This document shows positions 1-12,123 of a DNA stretch of 64,000 nucleotides, one piece after another. Both the position numbers and the translations under genes were made by a program. The stretch is taken from NCBI GenBank assembly GCA_021613535.1, contig CP075493.1, positions 15,252,001 through 15,316,000 on the forward strand, given 5' to 3'. Under the pieces are notes generated by a model. The model did not search any database and was not told the origin of the DNA. It saw nothing but the letters and a program-made list of their open reading frames with translations. Positions within the stretch are counted from its first letter, which is position 1. Each line of letters opens with the position of its first letter. The DNA comes from Adineta vaga. Lineage: Eukaryota; Rotifera.

Positions 1-1134
1 TTCCTTGATTAACTCGACCGATTGTTGATATTCCATTTGAATTGATTGCATTTAAATAATTTGGTCCAGAATCAAGTAAACCCAAAGCAGAATCAAATGG
101 AAAGTAACAAAAAAGTATTGCATTTAAATAAATTTCACATGGACTTTTAACTCGATAACTTATTGAAAAGTGATCAATATAACCTGAATAATAAGAATAT
201 ACTGGTCCACTTCCATCGATATTTGCACCACCAATAGTAAATGGTCCAGATGTTCCAACAAAATCATTTTCAATTGTTACACCATTATCTAATATACCAT
301 TTAAATAAATCAATTGTTGTTTTATTGTTGAATCATACACAAATGTTGCATGATACCATTGATTTGCTGATAAACTTGTTGTTCCAATCAAATCGTCACT
401 ATAAAATCCTATATAAAGATATCGATCACGAATATCAAGAAATAAACATTGGTAATTTTCTGATGCATGTCGTTCACCAGCGAAACTATAAGACACATTA
501 TCCATCATCTCAGGTGCATAAAACCAAAAATCAATTGTAAATGAACGTGAATCTAATGGAATATGTGTTGATTGAAGATATTGTTGATTATTGTACGAAA
601 AGTCAACAGCTAAGCCAATCCATCCTTGAACATAATTTGGTGTAAAATTTGCATTCATTGAATAATTACCAATACTATCTAATGTATTATTATCAAATGA
701 ATAAAATGCAACATGATATGATGTTGATATTGCTGTATTAATACATGTAGTTTCACCATGTACATTTGTTGTTGCTAAAATATTTTTAAAGAATTAAAAA
801 ATAGTAGTAATGAAATATCTTTACTTGAAATTGTGCGATTTGATAAAATCATAACAATAGAATCAAATACATATGGAACTAATTGTAAATTTTCAATTTG
901 AATTTGTGAAGAAAATAATGAACATGATTGATTGATTCCAAGATAATTTAATGTTTTACAATTTTCATTGGCAAAACAACGACAAATACATTCATTTCGA
1001 GATTGAACAGTAAATGTATTGATTAGATAAGAATTTGTATTTGAAATCAATTGACCATTTTCATATTTCATAAGTGATATGGTTGAAACAAACGAATAAA
1101 GTTCGAATAGAATAAGAATCCATTGAAATAACAT
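1..1134 (-). CDS. Secreted PAN/apple-like and LamG (concanavalin-fold) protein, partial
   Basis: Start at 1134. Exon 1 (825-1134) encodes a signal peptide and a cysteine-rich stretch (C-x-C-x-C-F-A-N-E-N-C, later C-S-L-F) resembling a PAN/apple module. A 50-nt GT-AG intron (775-824) follows. Exon 2 (774 to the window edge) stays open with no stop and reads as a laminin-G-like domain: the stretches FTIDFWFY, ANQWYHATFVYD, IYLNGILDNG and GPFTIGGAN are typical strands of LamG_3 folds. A second LamG unit appears to begin near position 80 (C-Y-F-P-F-D-S). The 3' end lies outside the window. Probable role is extracellular glycan or protein binding. The exon join is my reading from the sequence; the fold is inferred from motifs. 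Confidence 0.72.
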
Positions 1135-2020
1135 TTTCGAATCGTAGTTGTGCAGCTGTTGTTTTTGAGAGAAAAAAAAAAGAAAAATGTTTTTTTATAA
1201 CACTTATAATTTGAAGAAAAGTTATATGAAAAAAAAGTACATTGTTAACTATATATATGAAGTAAATGACTTTGTTAAACATTCATTAGTATAGAGGAAG
1301 TGCAAGCATGTGTGAAATTATTATTGAAGTTTTATTAAAAAAATATAGTAAGAATATATTTAAAATGAAAACCGGAGAGGTTGCATAATTTCTGGATATT
1401 ATGTATTCTTTTGGTGAGAATTTAATAAAACAATTCATTTTCTTTTTCAATCAGAAACATTATTTTGATTCTAAATGTTGTTCAAAGATTTGGCACATTC
1501 TTAAAAGTAGTTATTAAAAATGTTTTCAAATCAGGAGTTTTCAAGCTGCATTTTAAATGATACGTCTTAGTGATCATTTTGAAGAGAGAACACTCTCTTG
1601 AGGATGTGGATATGACATCAATATATAATATCCTCACCCATACCCTCAAGATCCATATGTAGTTCTCTCTTTTCAATTACAGTATCGTTTTTCTGTTAGT
1701 TTTCTCAGTTGACTAAACAATAATATTTGTGTAAAAAGTTCCGATCAATAGTGTAAGTTAAAACAGAGTTGTTGTGCTACAGTATAGAATAACACATAGA
1801 TTTCTCGAAAAAAGTACAATTAATTTTAAAATGAACAAAAAACAAATGTTTATTTTTTGCCGTTGATTGATTTTCTCTTATTCCGTTTCCGAAAAAAGAC
1901 TAACATCATTTATATTTAATAAGATGTCTAATAAAGTTCGAAACTTCTCTTCATAAAACCTACTCGTTTTAACTTGATTCTTTTTCATTATCATATTGAG
2001 CGACATAAGTAAGGAAAAAA
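1135..2020. other. Intergenic, divergent promoters
   Basis: AT-rich DNA between the minus-strand LamG gene and the plus-strand NHL-REJ gene. It contains one telomere-like hairpin (1581-1674) and no supported gene. Short open frames here lack coding character. Confidence 0.5.
1581..1674. repeat. Telomere-like hairpin 1
   Basis: The core palindrome 1597-1650 has arms CTTGAGGATGTGG and CCATACCCTCAAG. It is nested in a second pair of arms, GAAGAGAGAAC (1581-1591) and GTTCTCTCTTTTC (1662-1674). Lies between two divergent genes. Confidence 0.75.
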
Positions 2021-5000
2021 ATGTATATTGCGATTTATTCAAACTTATGGCTAATTATCATACTGTTCATCACTGAAACATTAGGTAAATAGTTGACTAG
2101 CTTTTTTTTGAATTGTACACAATGAGGATGTAAATGAATCGAAAAAAATTACTCTAAATCTTGCACTCTGTATATTAATCTTTTTATTTAGAACTTTCGT
2201 ATAATCGACCAAAGTTTTGTCTCAATGCAACGTGGAATCCAAATGCTACGACTTTCGCAGATAACAACACGATTGGATTACATCCATACGATATTTTTAT
2301 CAATACTGCCAATGAAATCTATGTGCCAAGTTACACGTATAATACGATTATCATATGGACTGGAGGAAATCATGTTCCAACAAAAAATATTTCTGGAAAT
2401 ATCACGAACCCATACAGTATTTTCATTACAAGAGCAGGTGAGATTTATGTTGATAGTTCCAATTCAACAGGTAGAGTTGATAAATTGACATTAATCTCAA
2501 CAAATGGTATACCTGTCATGTATACATGTAAGAAATGTACAAATATTTTTATTGACAATAATGATAACCTGTATTGTTCGATGATTGATCGCCATCAGGT
2601 TATAAGCAAATCATTAGATACCTTTTCGAATATATTGACTATTGTTGCTGGTACTGGTACTGCAGGAAATACTTCAAATATGTTGAATAATCCGAATGGA
2701 ATCTTTGTTAATATCAATTTTGATTTATATGTGGCCGATAGTTCAAATAACCGAATTCAACTCTTTCGACAAGGACAATTAGATGGGATTACTGTTGCAG
2801 GAATTGGATCACAAAATGTAACATTTACACTCAACTTTCCAACTAAAATCCTGCTTGACGCAGATAATTATATGTATATTGTGGATGGCCGAAATCATCG
2901 TATAATCGGTGAAGGAGCAAACGGTTTTTACTGTTTAGTAGGATGCTCTAATATAGGGGGTTCAGCATCGGATCAATTAAACAATCCATCGAGTCTTAGT
3001 TTTGATATTTATGGAAACATGTTTGTCGTTGATACTTTTAATAATAGAATTCAAATGTTTAACTTAACATCAAGTTTATGTAGTAAGTGTATTTTCAAAG
3101 AAGTTCTACCGCAATTTCCCTTTCACTTTTCATCAATAATATTTAGATAGAAGTGTAACATCAACGATGAGTACATTAAGTAGATATTTAAAATATTCTT
3201 TGTAAAATGAATGAATTTTTTTAGTAACAACATCAATAATTCAATCAATCAATTCAACAATATCTTTAGCGATGTTCATAGGTGTGTCATACAATCAACC
3301 AAAATTCAGTGCTAATGCAACATGGAATGCCAATGCAACTACGTTTGCTAATAACAATACAGTTGGATCAATGCCTTATTCTATTTATATCACTACTGAT
3401 AATACAATTTATATTCCCGATCAAACAAATAATAAACTTCAGATATGGTCGAATGGAAGTAGTTATCCAACACAAACGATTGATCGAAATTTCTCATCAA
3501 CAATGTCTATTTTTGTAACAAATAATCATGAAATTTATTATGGTACATTCGATCGAATTATTAAATGGACATTCAACTCAAATATTAGTATTCCAGTAAT
3601 GTATACTGATGCTACATGCTATAGTTTGTTTATGGATATCAATGGTACTCTTTATTGCTCCTTATTTACTCAGTATAAAGTTATTGCACAATCATTGTAC
3701 AGTAATTCGAGCATAACAAAAATTGTTGCTGGAACAGGGTGTTCGGGATCCACACAAAATACACTTAATAATCCTTATGGAATCTTTGTTGATAATACTT
3801 TCGATTTATACATAGCAGATGCAGGTAATAGTCGAATTCAACTCTTTCGCCAAGGACAATTAAGTGGAATAACTGCTGCAGGAAGTAAATCTCAAAATGT
3901 CACAATTACACTCACCTTTCCAACTGGAATAACTATCGATGGTAATCATTATATGTTTATTGTGGATACTTTCAACAATCGTATTGTTGGTCAAGGACCA
4001 TATGGTTTTCGATGCCTAGTTGGATGTTCAAAAATTAGTGGTTCAACGCCTGGCAAACTATCAGCTCCACAAATGTTTAGTTTTGATAGTTATGGAAATA
4101 TGTTTGTTGTAGATACTTCTAATAATCGAATTCAAAAATTTACTTTATTACCGAATTCTACCGATGTTATATATACAACAACAGAATTAACTTCAACAAA
4201 TTCGTTAACTAAACAAACATCTGCAGAACAAATAACAACTTCAGAAACATCAATGAATGTAACTTGTTTATTACCAACAGTGAAAATTTTACCTCGTTCA
4301 TCAACGTTCTCATCACCAATTCAATTTTATCGAAGTGAGGATATTTCCATTGTATCAATTATTAACTTTAATTGTGATCAATCATTATCAATCAATAATC
4401 AATGGATAATCAAGAAATGTAATTCTACATGTACATATCAAATGCAATTGGATTCAATCATTGACACAAGATTTAGTGAATTATATATTCCAAAACAAAC
4501 TTTTCCCTATGGTTTATATGAATTAAATTTAACTGTAATAATGATGAATATATCTGCATCATCGTTCATTGTTTATATTGAAATTATTCCATCAGATATT
4601 AAAGTAAATTTGATGAAATATAGAACATCAATGATTACTCGAGGATATCAACAAGATATCGAATTCAATCCTGGACAATATTCAATTGATCCCAATGAAA
4701 AAATGTTTAATGGTTCGGTAAGTTTTATTAGAAAATGAAGATTTATTATTGAAATTTTTTGAAATTGAATAGAATTGGAAATATAAATATTATTGTCGAA
4801 TTTATGGTTTATATGAATATCCAAATATAAATAATTCATTATTAACAATTGATGATTTAAGAAATGATTCATCAAATCCATCATGTTTATTAAATCGAAG
4901 AGGATTTCAATTTAATAATTCAATTCAATCATCATTAACAATTCTTTCTTTTTCTCTTCAATCAAATCGAACATATCAATTTATGGTTCAAATGACAAAT

Positions 5001-7860
5001 ATTCTAAATTCTTCTCTTCAAAATACAGGTTATCTACTTGTTAAAGTTGTCGATACTTCATTACAAACAATCTTCATTGGGTAAATTCTTTTCTCTAACG
5101 TCTCAATGAATAAATTATAAATTTTAGTTGTGTCATTGAAGCAATGTGTGTATCGAATAGTAATGAATTTCAACTTTTAAATCCAACAACTCAACTTGCT
5201 TTATTTTCCATCTGTGTTGAAAACTGTAACACAATAACAAATGAAAATATAACATGGAATGTTTATTATGGACAAATGAAGTCATCTTCAAAGAATATAA
5301 CTCAATGGACTTTATTTAATCAAACAAACAGTTGGTTTTTTGGTATAATAAATCACTTTTTTCTCTTCTATTGAAGCACATTGAATTTATTTAAGGTATG
5401 AATACAAGTAATATTACTGTTACAAATCAATTATTTCTCTCAAATCCACAAATAATTCTTTGGAAATTTGAAGTTATTTATAAATTTTCATCAGAAATAA
5501 GTTCAAGTTCGATAAATTTTCATCTCAATCAACCACCATCAAATGGTTCATGTTCAATTAATCCTTCTAATGGAACAATAAATGATTTGTTTACCATCAT
5601 GTGTCAGGATTGGTTTGATGAAAATGGAATTAAAGATTATATTCTCTACGGTATAAGTTGTTATACATTTCTTCTTCTATCAAAAAGAACTAAAATTTTC
5701 TTTTGAAAACAGGTTGGACAAATGATTCAACAAAGAAAATGATCATTGCCTATTCTTCCATATCAACATATCAAGTTCGATTACCTATAGGAGATAATCA
5801 AACATCTTTACTTCATTTAATTGTTCAAATTCGTGATCAATTAGATTGTATTATTGAATTGAATATTTCATCGGTTACTGTTCGACGAGATACAATAACG
5901 ATAAGTAATTTAATTAATGATATTCTTAATTCAACAACATCCATAATAAATCCTATAATTCAATTACTTAAAACTGAAAATCAAAATATAGTTGGACAAA
6001 TTTTAACATCACTTTCACAACAATTGAATGACATCAACGATGAAAATATTGATCAAGCTATTCTCAGTAATTGTGTTCATATGAATTGAAAATGATCATA
6101 ATTTATTCTTTTATAGATGGAATTCCAGCTCTAAGTATTTCTATCTCATCATTGGATGTACAAAATAAACAACAGATTCTTTCATTGAATCAATCAGCAT
6201 TAATAGAATATGAAAAAGTATTGAATTCTCATGCAATTCTTCGTGATTATCTAATGACATTTATTACTAAACTTCCAATAACAACATTAAATAGTATTAA
6301 ATTACAATCATCTTGTTTATCTCAATTAACAAAAGCAACGAATGAATTAACAAGATCAACTTTAGTAAGATCTCTATTTTCATTTCGATTGAAATGCAAT
6401 TTTTGTTATGTAGACAATTGCATCAAATCGATGCTATCAATTAGCGTTGGCTTTATATTCAATGAGAACACAAATTTCATATCAAGATATTCAATCAGTA
6501 TCAATTGATCTTATTCAATGTGCTTCGAATCTTCTAAGTGTAAGATAATCGTTTCTAACTTGTTCATCATCATCATCATTTCCCTTTGAATGAAATATCT
6601 ATTTAGGCTGTAAATGGACCATTACAACAACGAACAATGATCTTAGATTTGGATTCATTACGTGCTAATGCATTTCCTCAGGATTATGATACAGATCTTG
6701 AATCCGTTTGGTCAAATCCAAGTATTAAGATTTCATTTTATATCTTTATTGATCAAATTATAGAGACTATTTTTTAGATTTATTTTCTGATGGAAATGAT
6801 TTTTCAAGGGAAACTATAGAAAAGAATCGAAATCTTTATTATCAAAAACAAATCTCAAATGAAATTCTCAATCAAATCAATAAACTTATTTCATTAATAA
6901 CTTCATCATTAAATGTTCATTTAAATATTGGACAAGATTTTCTCATTGATCAATCACAAGTGTTCATGTCTCTACAAATGAAATCGATTGAAACATTTTC
7001 AAATTCATATACAAAACAAATTGGAAATGGTCAAATTCAACTTCCTCATAATTTCACTTCTTTTATTCCCGATATCAATGAAAAAATCTCTATTCGAGTA
7101 AATAATTTTCAATGAAGATAGAGACGATGAGATGAATTTTCCATTTTAGTCAATAATGGAACCATTAGCACCATTTGGTAATTCATTATTATCATCAAAT
7201 ACAAATCTTTCTCGATTAATTTCATTTTCTCTTCTTGATCAAAATCAAAATGAACTTTTCATAGAAACGAATGAGAACCAATCGATTGAAATCATCATTC
7301 CTCGTGATCCTAATCTTATTATTCCCTCAATGATCTCACAAAATGTTACTTCAATGAATTCAATACATCATAATCTTCTCTTTCATTATCATTATCTCAA
7401 TATCACATCAACTCATCCAATTTCGATTCATTGGCAAATTGAACCATTGAACATCAGTGTTGCTTACTTATTTATTTATAAATTTGATCAAATTCCACAA
7501 TTAAATAGTTCAATCAATGAAATTGATGGATGGACACTTTTTTGTCCATTTGATTTAACAAATGAAAGTATTTATCAATATTTTATTGATAATCAACATA
7601 CGGTAGATCATCAATCTATTATATTTGGTTTACGAGAATTGAATTCAACAGAAATCAATCGAGTGTGTGTAAATTCATCAACAAAATATCTTCCAATCAC
7701 CAATCAACGTTTTAATTTTACATCAAATTATCAAATGAGAATTTATACATCAGGTTGTTATTATCTTGATAAAATGAATCAATGGAAATCTGATGGATTA
7801 ATTGTTGGTTCATTAACAAATCTGTATCAAACTCAATGTTATTCAAATCATTTAAAATAG
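2021..7860 (+). CDS. NHL-NHL-REJ-GAIN protein (polycystin-1-like ectodomain), 12 exons
   Basis: The exons join in frame: 2021-2084, 2192-3082, 3225-4717, 4773-5080, 5128-5342, 5396-5650, 5713-6066, 6117-6364, 6414-6539, 6607-6721, 6778-7097, 7150-7860. They total 5100 nt, or 1699 aa, and every junction is GT-AG and phase-consistent. Order: signal peptide (1-21), NHL propeller (to about 318), second NHL propeller (about 319-640), Thr/Ser-rich linker, REJ module (W-x-Y-x-Y-C-R strand, then SSLTI and YQFMV), and a GAIN-like region ending Y-T-S-G-C-Y-Y...D-G-L-I-V-G...T-Q-C-Y-S-N-H-L-K-stop. Polycystin-1 relatives continue from here through a cleaved GPS (HL-T/S) into membrane helices. This gene stops one residue after the HL, so it should be secreted. 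A decayed paralogue lies at 50226-54562. Its ligand is unknown; an extracellular recognition role is inference. The 6066/6117 donor choice is the least certain junction. Confidence 0.85.
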
Positions 7861-8111
7861 TTTGAGAGTGAGTGTAGGTGAATCTCGTTCATTGTAATTA
7901 TCGTTTTTTTGACAACACAATAAAGAAAAAAACTCTTAGATAACATATTCTTATAGACAAACGAAAGAGAGTGTTGTCGACGTTATCTACAAAAATTTAT
8001 TTGTTATTCTTTAAATTTTTTATCAGTTCTTCACATGTTTTTATCAAACATATTCACAGAGTCAATTTTAAAAAGGCTATAAATGAGAACTAGAAAGATC
8101 TTTATTGCATT

Positions 8112-8174
8112 AGGGTGTGGGTGTGGGTGAGGGTGTGCATAAAGATGCTATATCCACATCCTCACACACTCTCA
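8112..8174. repeat. Telomere-like hairpin 2
   Basis: The G-rich arm has three to four TGTGGG/TGAGGG units (8112-8137) and the C-rich arm reads ATCCACATCCTCACAC (8152 on). It ends about 30 nt before the start codon of the Gly-rich gene. A CATTTTAG acceptor-like site lies between them, so it may sit in a 5' UTR intron. Confidence 0.8.
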
Positions 8175-8205
8175 ATCTCTAATTCATTTTAGATAACAAG
8201 TTACA

Positions 8206-10992
8206 ATGAATAAACTGACAAAAGTTCATATGCAAGATTTTTCTTTCCACGTTAATAATATTAGTGAACAAGCCTGTCGAAAACCTGTGGACAAGATCGT
8301 TTCTATTAGTGGTCTTTCTGGTTCAGATGGGTGTTCTGGCAAACCTGGATCGAACGGCATTTCTGGGAGAAGTAGTTCACACTTTAGCAAAGCTGGTGGT
8401 AATGGTGGCAGGGGTGCGAATGGATCAAATGGACAGTCAGGTAAATCTGGCACAAATTCTCACCATGCATTGATCCAATTAGATGGATCAGTTGAAAAAT
8501 TAAAGATGCAAGTAAAAAAATTTAAAACATTAGATACTTTTTTAAGGTGTTCTGCTGATGTCGACTGGAATCTTGGTAATCTCTCTGAAGATGATGAGTA
8601 TAGTTTTCAATTACGAGAATCAAAGAAAATCATCTTGGTGAAAGCTGTAGGAGGCGATGGAGGAACTGGAGGACAAGGAGGTGATGGAGGTAGAGGGGGC
8701 AATGGTGGGCATGGTGGTCCCGGTCGTAATGGAAAGAGGGGACAAGATATTCACAGTGAAGATAATTCTGCTGACAGTGGAAGCAATGGTGAAGACGGGG
8801 CACCTGGCGGTAATGGAGGCAATGGTGGAAGCGGTGGAAATGGAGGGAATGGCGGAGATGCAGGTGCTGGTGGTCATATTCAAGTTCGAAGCATAGATCC
8901 TAGATTATTTATGTTGATTGAAGTAGATTGTCAGGCAGGATTGCCAGGCAAAGGGGGTGAGGGTGGAAAAAGTGGTTCTAGTGGTACAGGTGGTGTAGGT
9001 GGAACAGGGGGTCGTGGTGGTAGAGGTGGTCAAAACTCGGCGCATAGCTTTAGTGCTTATGATGGTTCTTCTGGTGCTCAAGGTTCTAACGGAACGGATG
9101 GATCTGATGGTAAATCAGGCAAAGATGGTTTAGCTGGTGACGACGGTCGCATTGCAAATCATGGTTCAATTCAATACATTGTAATGAATATGAATGGCAA
9201 TGTTGCCGAGAAAGGATCAAATAAATATCACGCTACTGTTATTGATTATATTATAGTTGATGAAAATAAGGACAGTATTTATGAACCAAACTCGGATTTT
9301 TTTATTACAAATGTCAAATGGACAAATGATGGTTCAATAACTTTGCCTAGTGGATCTATATTATCATTTTCATCTACGAAATACATTTCTAATGACGTGG
9401 ATGACATTAGTTTATTGACACAGACTACCGTTAATCAAACATTTCTTAACTCTCACGAATTTCGATGCCATCTAAATGCGGTATCCATACCCACAATTAA
9501 TCGACCGTACATTCAGCCCGTAACAATAACATCAGAAATTAATCTATTCAATCGTTTACTTCCAGAAAGTCAATTTTCAACTACTTTCCTATGTCAATAT
9601 CCAATTCAAATTTCAAACATTGAAATTCCATCTTTTCTAGGCGTTGATGAACGAGGTATTATAACAATAACTTTTACTAATATTTCTACACGACCATATG
9701 GTACATGTCCAGATTCAGTTGGTTCAATAGAATTTATATTCTCAGTTCATCCTTTAATCAAAATCTTACCTCTGAACGAAAAATTTCTTTATCAAGTAAA
9801 GCGCGATGGAAACGGTTACTATAAAATCAATGAAAGAATTACATCTAAATCAACAAACTATATTAGTTTTGAATTTAGTTTAAATACCGATGCCGCTGAT
9901 CAACTTTATCAGAATTTACCTTGGAATGTTGTCTTATTGTTACGTAATATACCCATCCAAATGCATGAAAATAATATTCAAGTTGCACCATCATTTAGAC
10001 CAAATATACATACTGATGTTCTTCTAGTTACAAGTTCACAACTTACTCGAGCTGAATTTCTCATCTATATGAATTTATTTCGATTGTTTAATTATTCTAG
10101 TCAAATGTGGGATACGCAACGATACGGAGCATTTCATCATCCAGAAGTAAATTGGTTGAATACAACGAATTTGATTATTTTTCTTCATTCGAGTTCTCAA
10201 TTGACATTCAATGCAATAAATTCCCAATTACTTTTACAACATATGAATTCATCAGAGAATGCTGGTTTTATTTGTATGGATGCTCCTGAGTTGCATCCTT
10301 TTGATTTCATTGACATTATTTACGATGAAAAATATATATATAAATCCAATGTAAACGCTCATGTCCGTAACCGATTAATCATGATTCCAAGAGATAAACG
10401 TTTGCTAGCCAATGAGCACGTACCATTCATAATAACAAATGAGATCGACTTGAACTCACGATTTGGTAGATTAATAAGTGCTATATTGTTGTATCAAGGA
10501 TTTGAGAAATCATATAGAATTATCAACGAAAAATGGCAATTAGCAAATTGTATATTCATTTCAGATTCGATTCACTTGAATTTTAATCAAATATTAGTTA
10601 GTCTTGCTATGTCAATTATTCAATGTGAATATGATCGACACAGTCGGGAATTTCTATTATCAAAACGTTTGATAATGGAAATCACGAGGATCACTAAAAA
10701 CAGAAATAATACTACGAATGATGATTGGTTTTATTTATTGATTCAGTCGTTATACGAATATATTGACAGTAAATTTTGGAAATCTTTTCCTTGGTGTGGT
10801 TATACAAAGAAACCAAAGCAACGACATAAATTGCAGAAAATCATAAATAATTTATGTTCATTGTCAACAGTTAAAGTTCAGAAAAACAAAGAAATTTATC
10901 ATGAAGTACGACTTTTAAGACTACAAAGATTAGCGAAGTTACAGTTTTCAACAGCAGATGCGAAAGAAAATCGTACTCGATCGAAAAGATAA
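8206..10992 (+). CDS. Gly-rich (GGX-repeat) protein, uncharacterised
   Basis: Single exon of 928 aa starting at ATG 8206, with no signal peptide. Three glycine-rich blocks occur at about residues 33-86, 147-228 and 242-315, built of GGX or GXX triplets (for example GGDGGTGGQGGDGGRGG). Short non-repetitive segments separate them. From about residue 320 onward the sequence is ordinary globular: beta-rich to about 600, then an alpha/beta part (DVLLVTSSQLT, NLIIFLHSS), ending in a Lys/Arg-rich tail. The lack of aromatic spacing and the GGX periodicity suggest polyglycine-II-like helices rather than collagen, which would need G-P-X. I recall similar uncharacterised Gly-rich proteins in rotifers and fungi but cannot name a family with confidence. 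Function is unknown; an intracellular or structural role is inference. Confidence 0.8.
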   Translation: MNKLTKVHMQDFSFHVNNISEQACRKPVDKIVSISGLSGSDGCSGKPGSNGISGRSSSHFSKAGGNGGRGANGSNGQSGKSGTNSHHALIQLDGSVEKLKMQVKKFKTLDTFLRCSADVDWNLGNLSEDDEYSFQLRESKKIILVKAVGGDGGTGGQGGDGGRGGNGGHGGPGRNGKRGQDIHSEDNSADSGSNGEDGAPGGNGGNGGSGGNGGNGGDAGAGGHIQVRSIDPRLFMLIEVDCQAGLPGKGGEGGKSGSSGTGGVGGTGGRGGRGGQNSAHSFSAYDGSSGAQGSNGTDGSDGKSGKDGLAGDDGRIANHGSIQYIVMNMNGNVAEKGSNKYHATVIDYIIVDENKDSIYEPNSDFFITNVKWTNDGSITLPSGSILSFSSTKYISNDVDDISLLTQTTVNQTFLNSHEFRCHLNAVSIPTINRPYIQPVTITSEINLFNRLLPESQFSTTFLCQYPIQISNIEIPSFLGVDERGIITITFTNISTRPYGTCPDSVGSIEFIFSVHPLIKILPLNEKFLYQVKRDGNGYYKINERITSKSTNYISFEFSLNTDAADQLYQNLPWNVVLLLRNIPIQMHENNIQVAPSFRPNIHTDVLLVTSSQLTRAEFLIYMNLFRLFNYSSQMWDTQRYGAFHHPEVNWLNTTNLIIFLHSSSQLTFNAINSQLLLQHMNSSENAGFICMDAPELHPFDFIDIIYDEKYIYKSNVNAHVRNRLIMIPRDKRLLANEHVPFIITNEIDLNSRFGRLISAILLYQGFEKSYRIINEKWQLANCIFISDSIHLNFNQILVSLAMSIIQCEYDRHSREFLLSKRLIMEITRITKNRNNTTNDDWFYLLIQSLYEYIDSKFWKSFPWCGYTKKPKQRHKLQKIINNLCSLSTVKVQKNKEIYHEVRLLRLQRLAKLQFSTADAKENRTRSKR

Positions 10993-11404
10993 ATTCGAGC
11001 GTGAAAAGAAGAATAATAAAAGATGGACATACAGTCATCAACCGACTTGAAAAATATTCAAAAATTCAGGAACTTAAGATAGTTCATTTTTTTGTGTCAA
11101 AAATGTTTTCTATTTCAGTAAATACTAATAATCTATTTGAATATTTTTTGGAGTATGTGATGTCAGTTAAAACGCTGAGAAGACGATGCTGGATGTAGAT
11201 GAGAGTAAGCATGAATAGGGTATGGAATAAGTGTTCACTAATTCGATATTCAACTACACTTTTAATCCTCTCTAAGCAAATGTTGGCATTTGGTAACATC
11301 CAGTCATGACGATATAAATCAGTTGAAACAAAACATATTTTTTCTTCGACTTAGCCCAACGAGTTATTGTTAGGCTTGATCCAGAATGGAATGACTAGCA
11401 TTTT

Positions 11405-11555
11405 CCCAGAATCAGTCCCGGATAAAAGTCCATCCTTGTGAACGCTTTTTCAGGACCAATTCTGTAACTCACAATTACAAGCTGATATTAGTTATTCCGC
11501 TATTAACTGTAAGTTATCGCTTTCACGAATTTGAGAGTCCCAGAATTGGTCCCGA
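11405..11555. repeat. Small foldback repeat
   Basis: Arm 11450-11470 (TCAGGACCAATTCTGTAACTC) pairs with 11535-11555 at 18 of 21 positions. A near-direct copy of the second arm motif, CCCAGAATCAGTCCCGG, lies at 11405-11421. The layout resembles a degenerate MITE or foldback element; no target duplication was identified. Confidence 0.5.
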
Positions 11556-11840
11556 AATAATATCGCAATAATTCAAAACCTACTATATTTCAACAAAGAA
11601 GCTTTTCGAGACATGAAGAGTTTCAAGAATTTTACAGAATTTTGTAACGATCTAAATAAGGACATTATGAGGTGCTGTAAATATTTCCATAATCTCACAA
11701 AATTGGTGAGCTTCTTTTAAGAAAGCTAGTAAACTTTGAACTATTTTGATATTTCTTTTTCTGATAGAAAAAGTTATAGGCTCGATAGAATTCGTTAAAG
11801 TTTGTTTATCTAAGCCAATCAGATTGCAGCAAAATCTTAC

Positions 11841-11909
11841 CTTGAGGGCGTGGGTTAAGAGCATATCCTCATGTACACCAACACTCTCACGCCTACCTCC
11901 ACCTTCAAG
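11841..11909. repeat. Telomere-like hairpin 3
   Basis: Begins CTTGAGGGCGTGGGT and ends CTTCAAG. Its loop (TAAGAGCATATCCTCATG) recurs in reverse complement beside the half element at 47190. Lies between two convergent gene ends. Confidence 0.75.
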
Positions 11910-12123
11910 ATGTATTCATGATATAAATTCACTGCAATCCTTAGAAAAAAAACAAACGTGTAATATTTCTGTTGTTTTGAATCGATTATAACATCGATGA
12001 GTCATGTTTTCTTTTCGGTCTTGATAATGTAGTACGTGTCGATGATGGCACTATTTCTCAGTCTCAAACAAAGAAAACATCATGAAGAAAGAGAAGATTT
12101 GTAAATATACATCAAGATATAGC

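Larger units (their letters stand above)
10993..12123. other. Intergenic, convergent gene ends
   Basis: No supported gene. Contains a small foldback repeat (11405-11555) and telomere-like hairpin 3 (11841-11909). Small open frames here have no recognisable product. Confidence 0.5.

Noticed and set aside
8226-8883. Open frames on both strands across the Gly-rich gene
   Set aside because: Shadows of the GGX codon repeats; the 928-aa frame explains the sequence.
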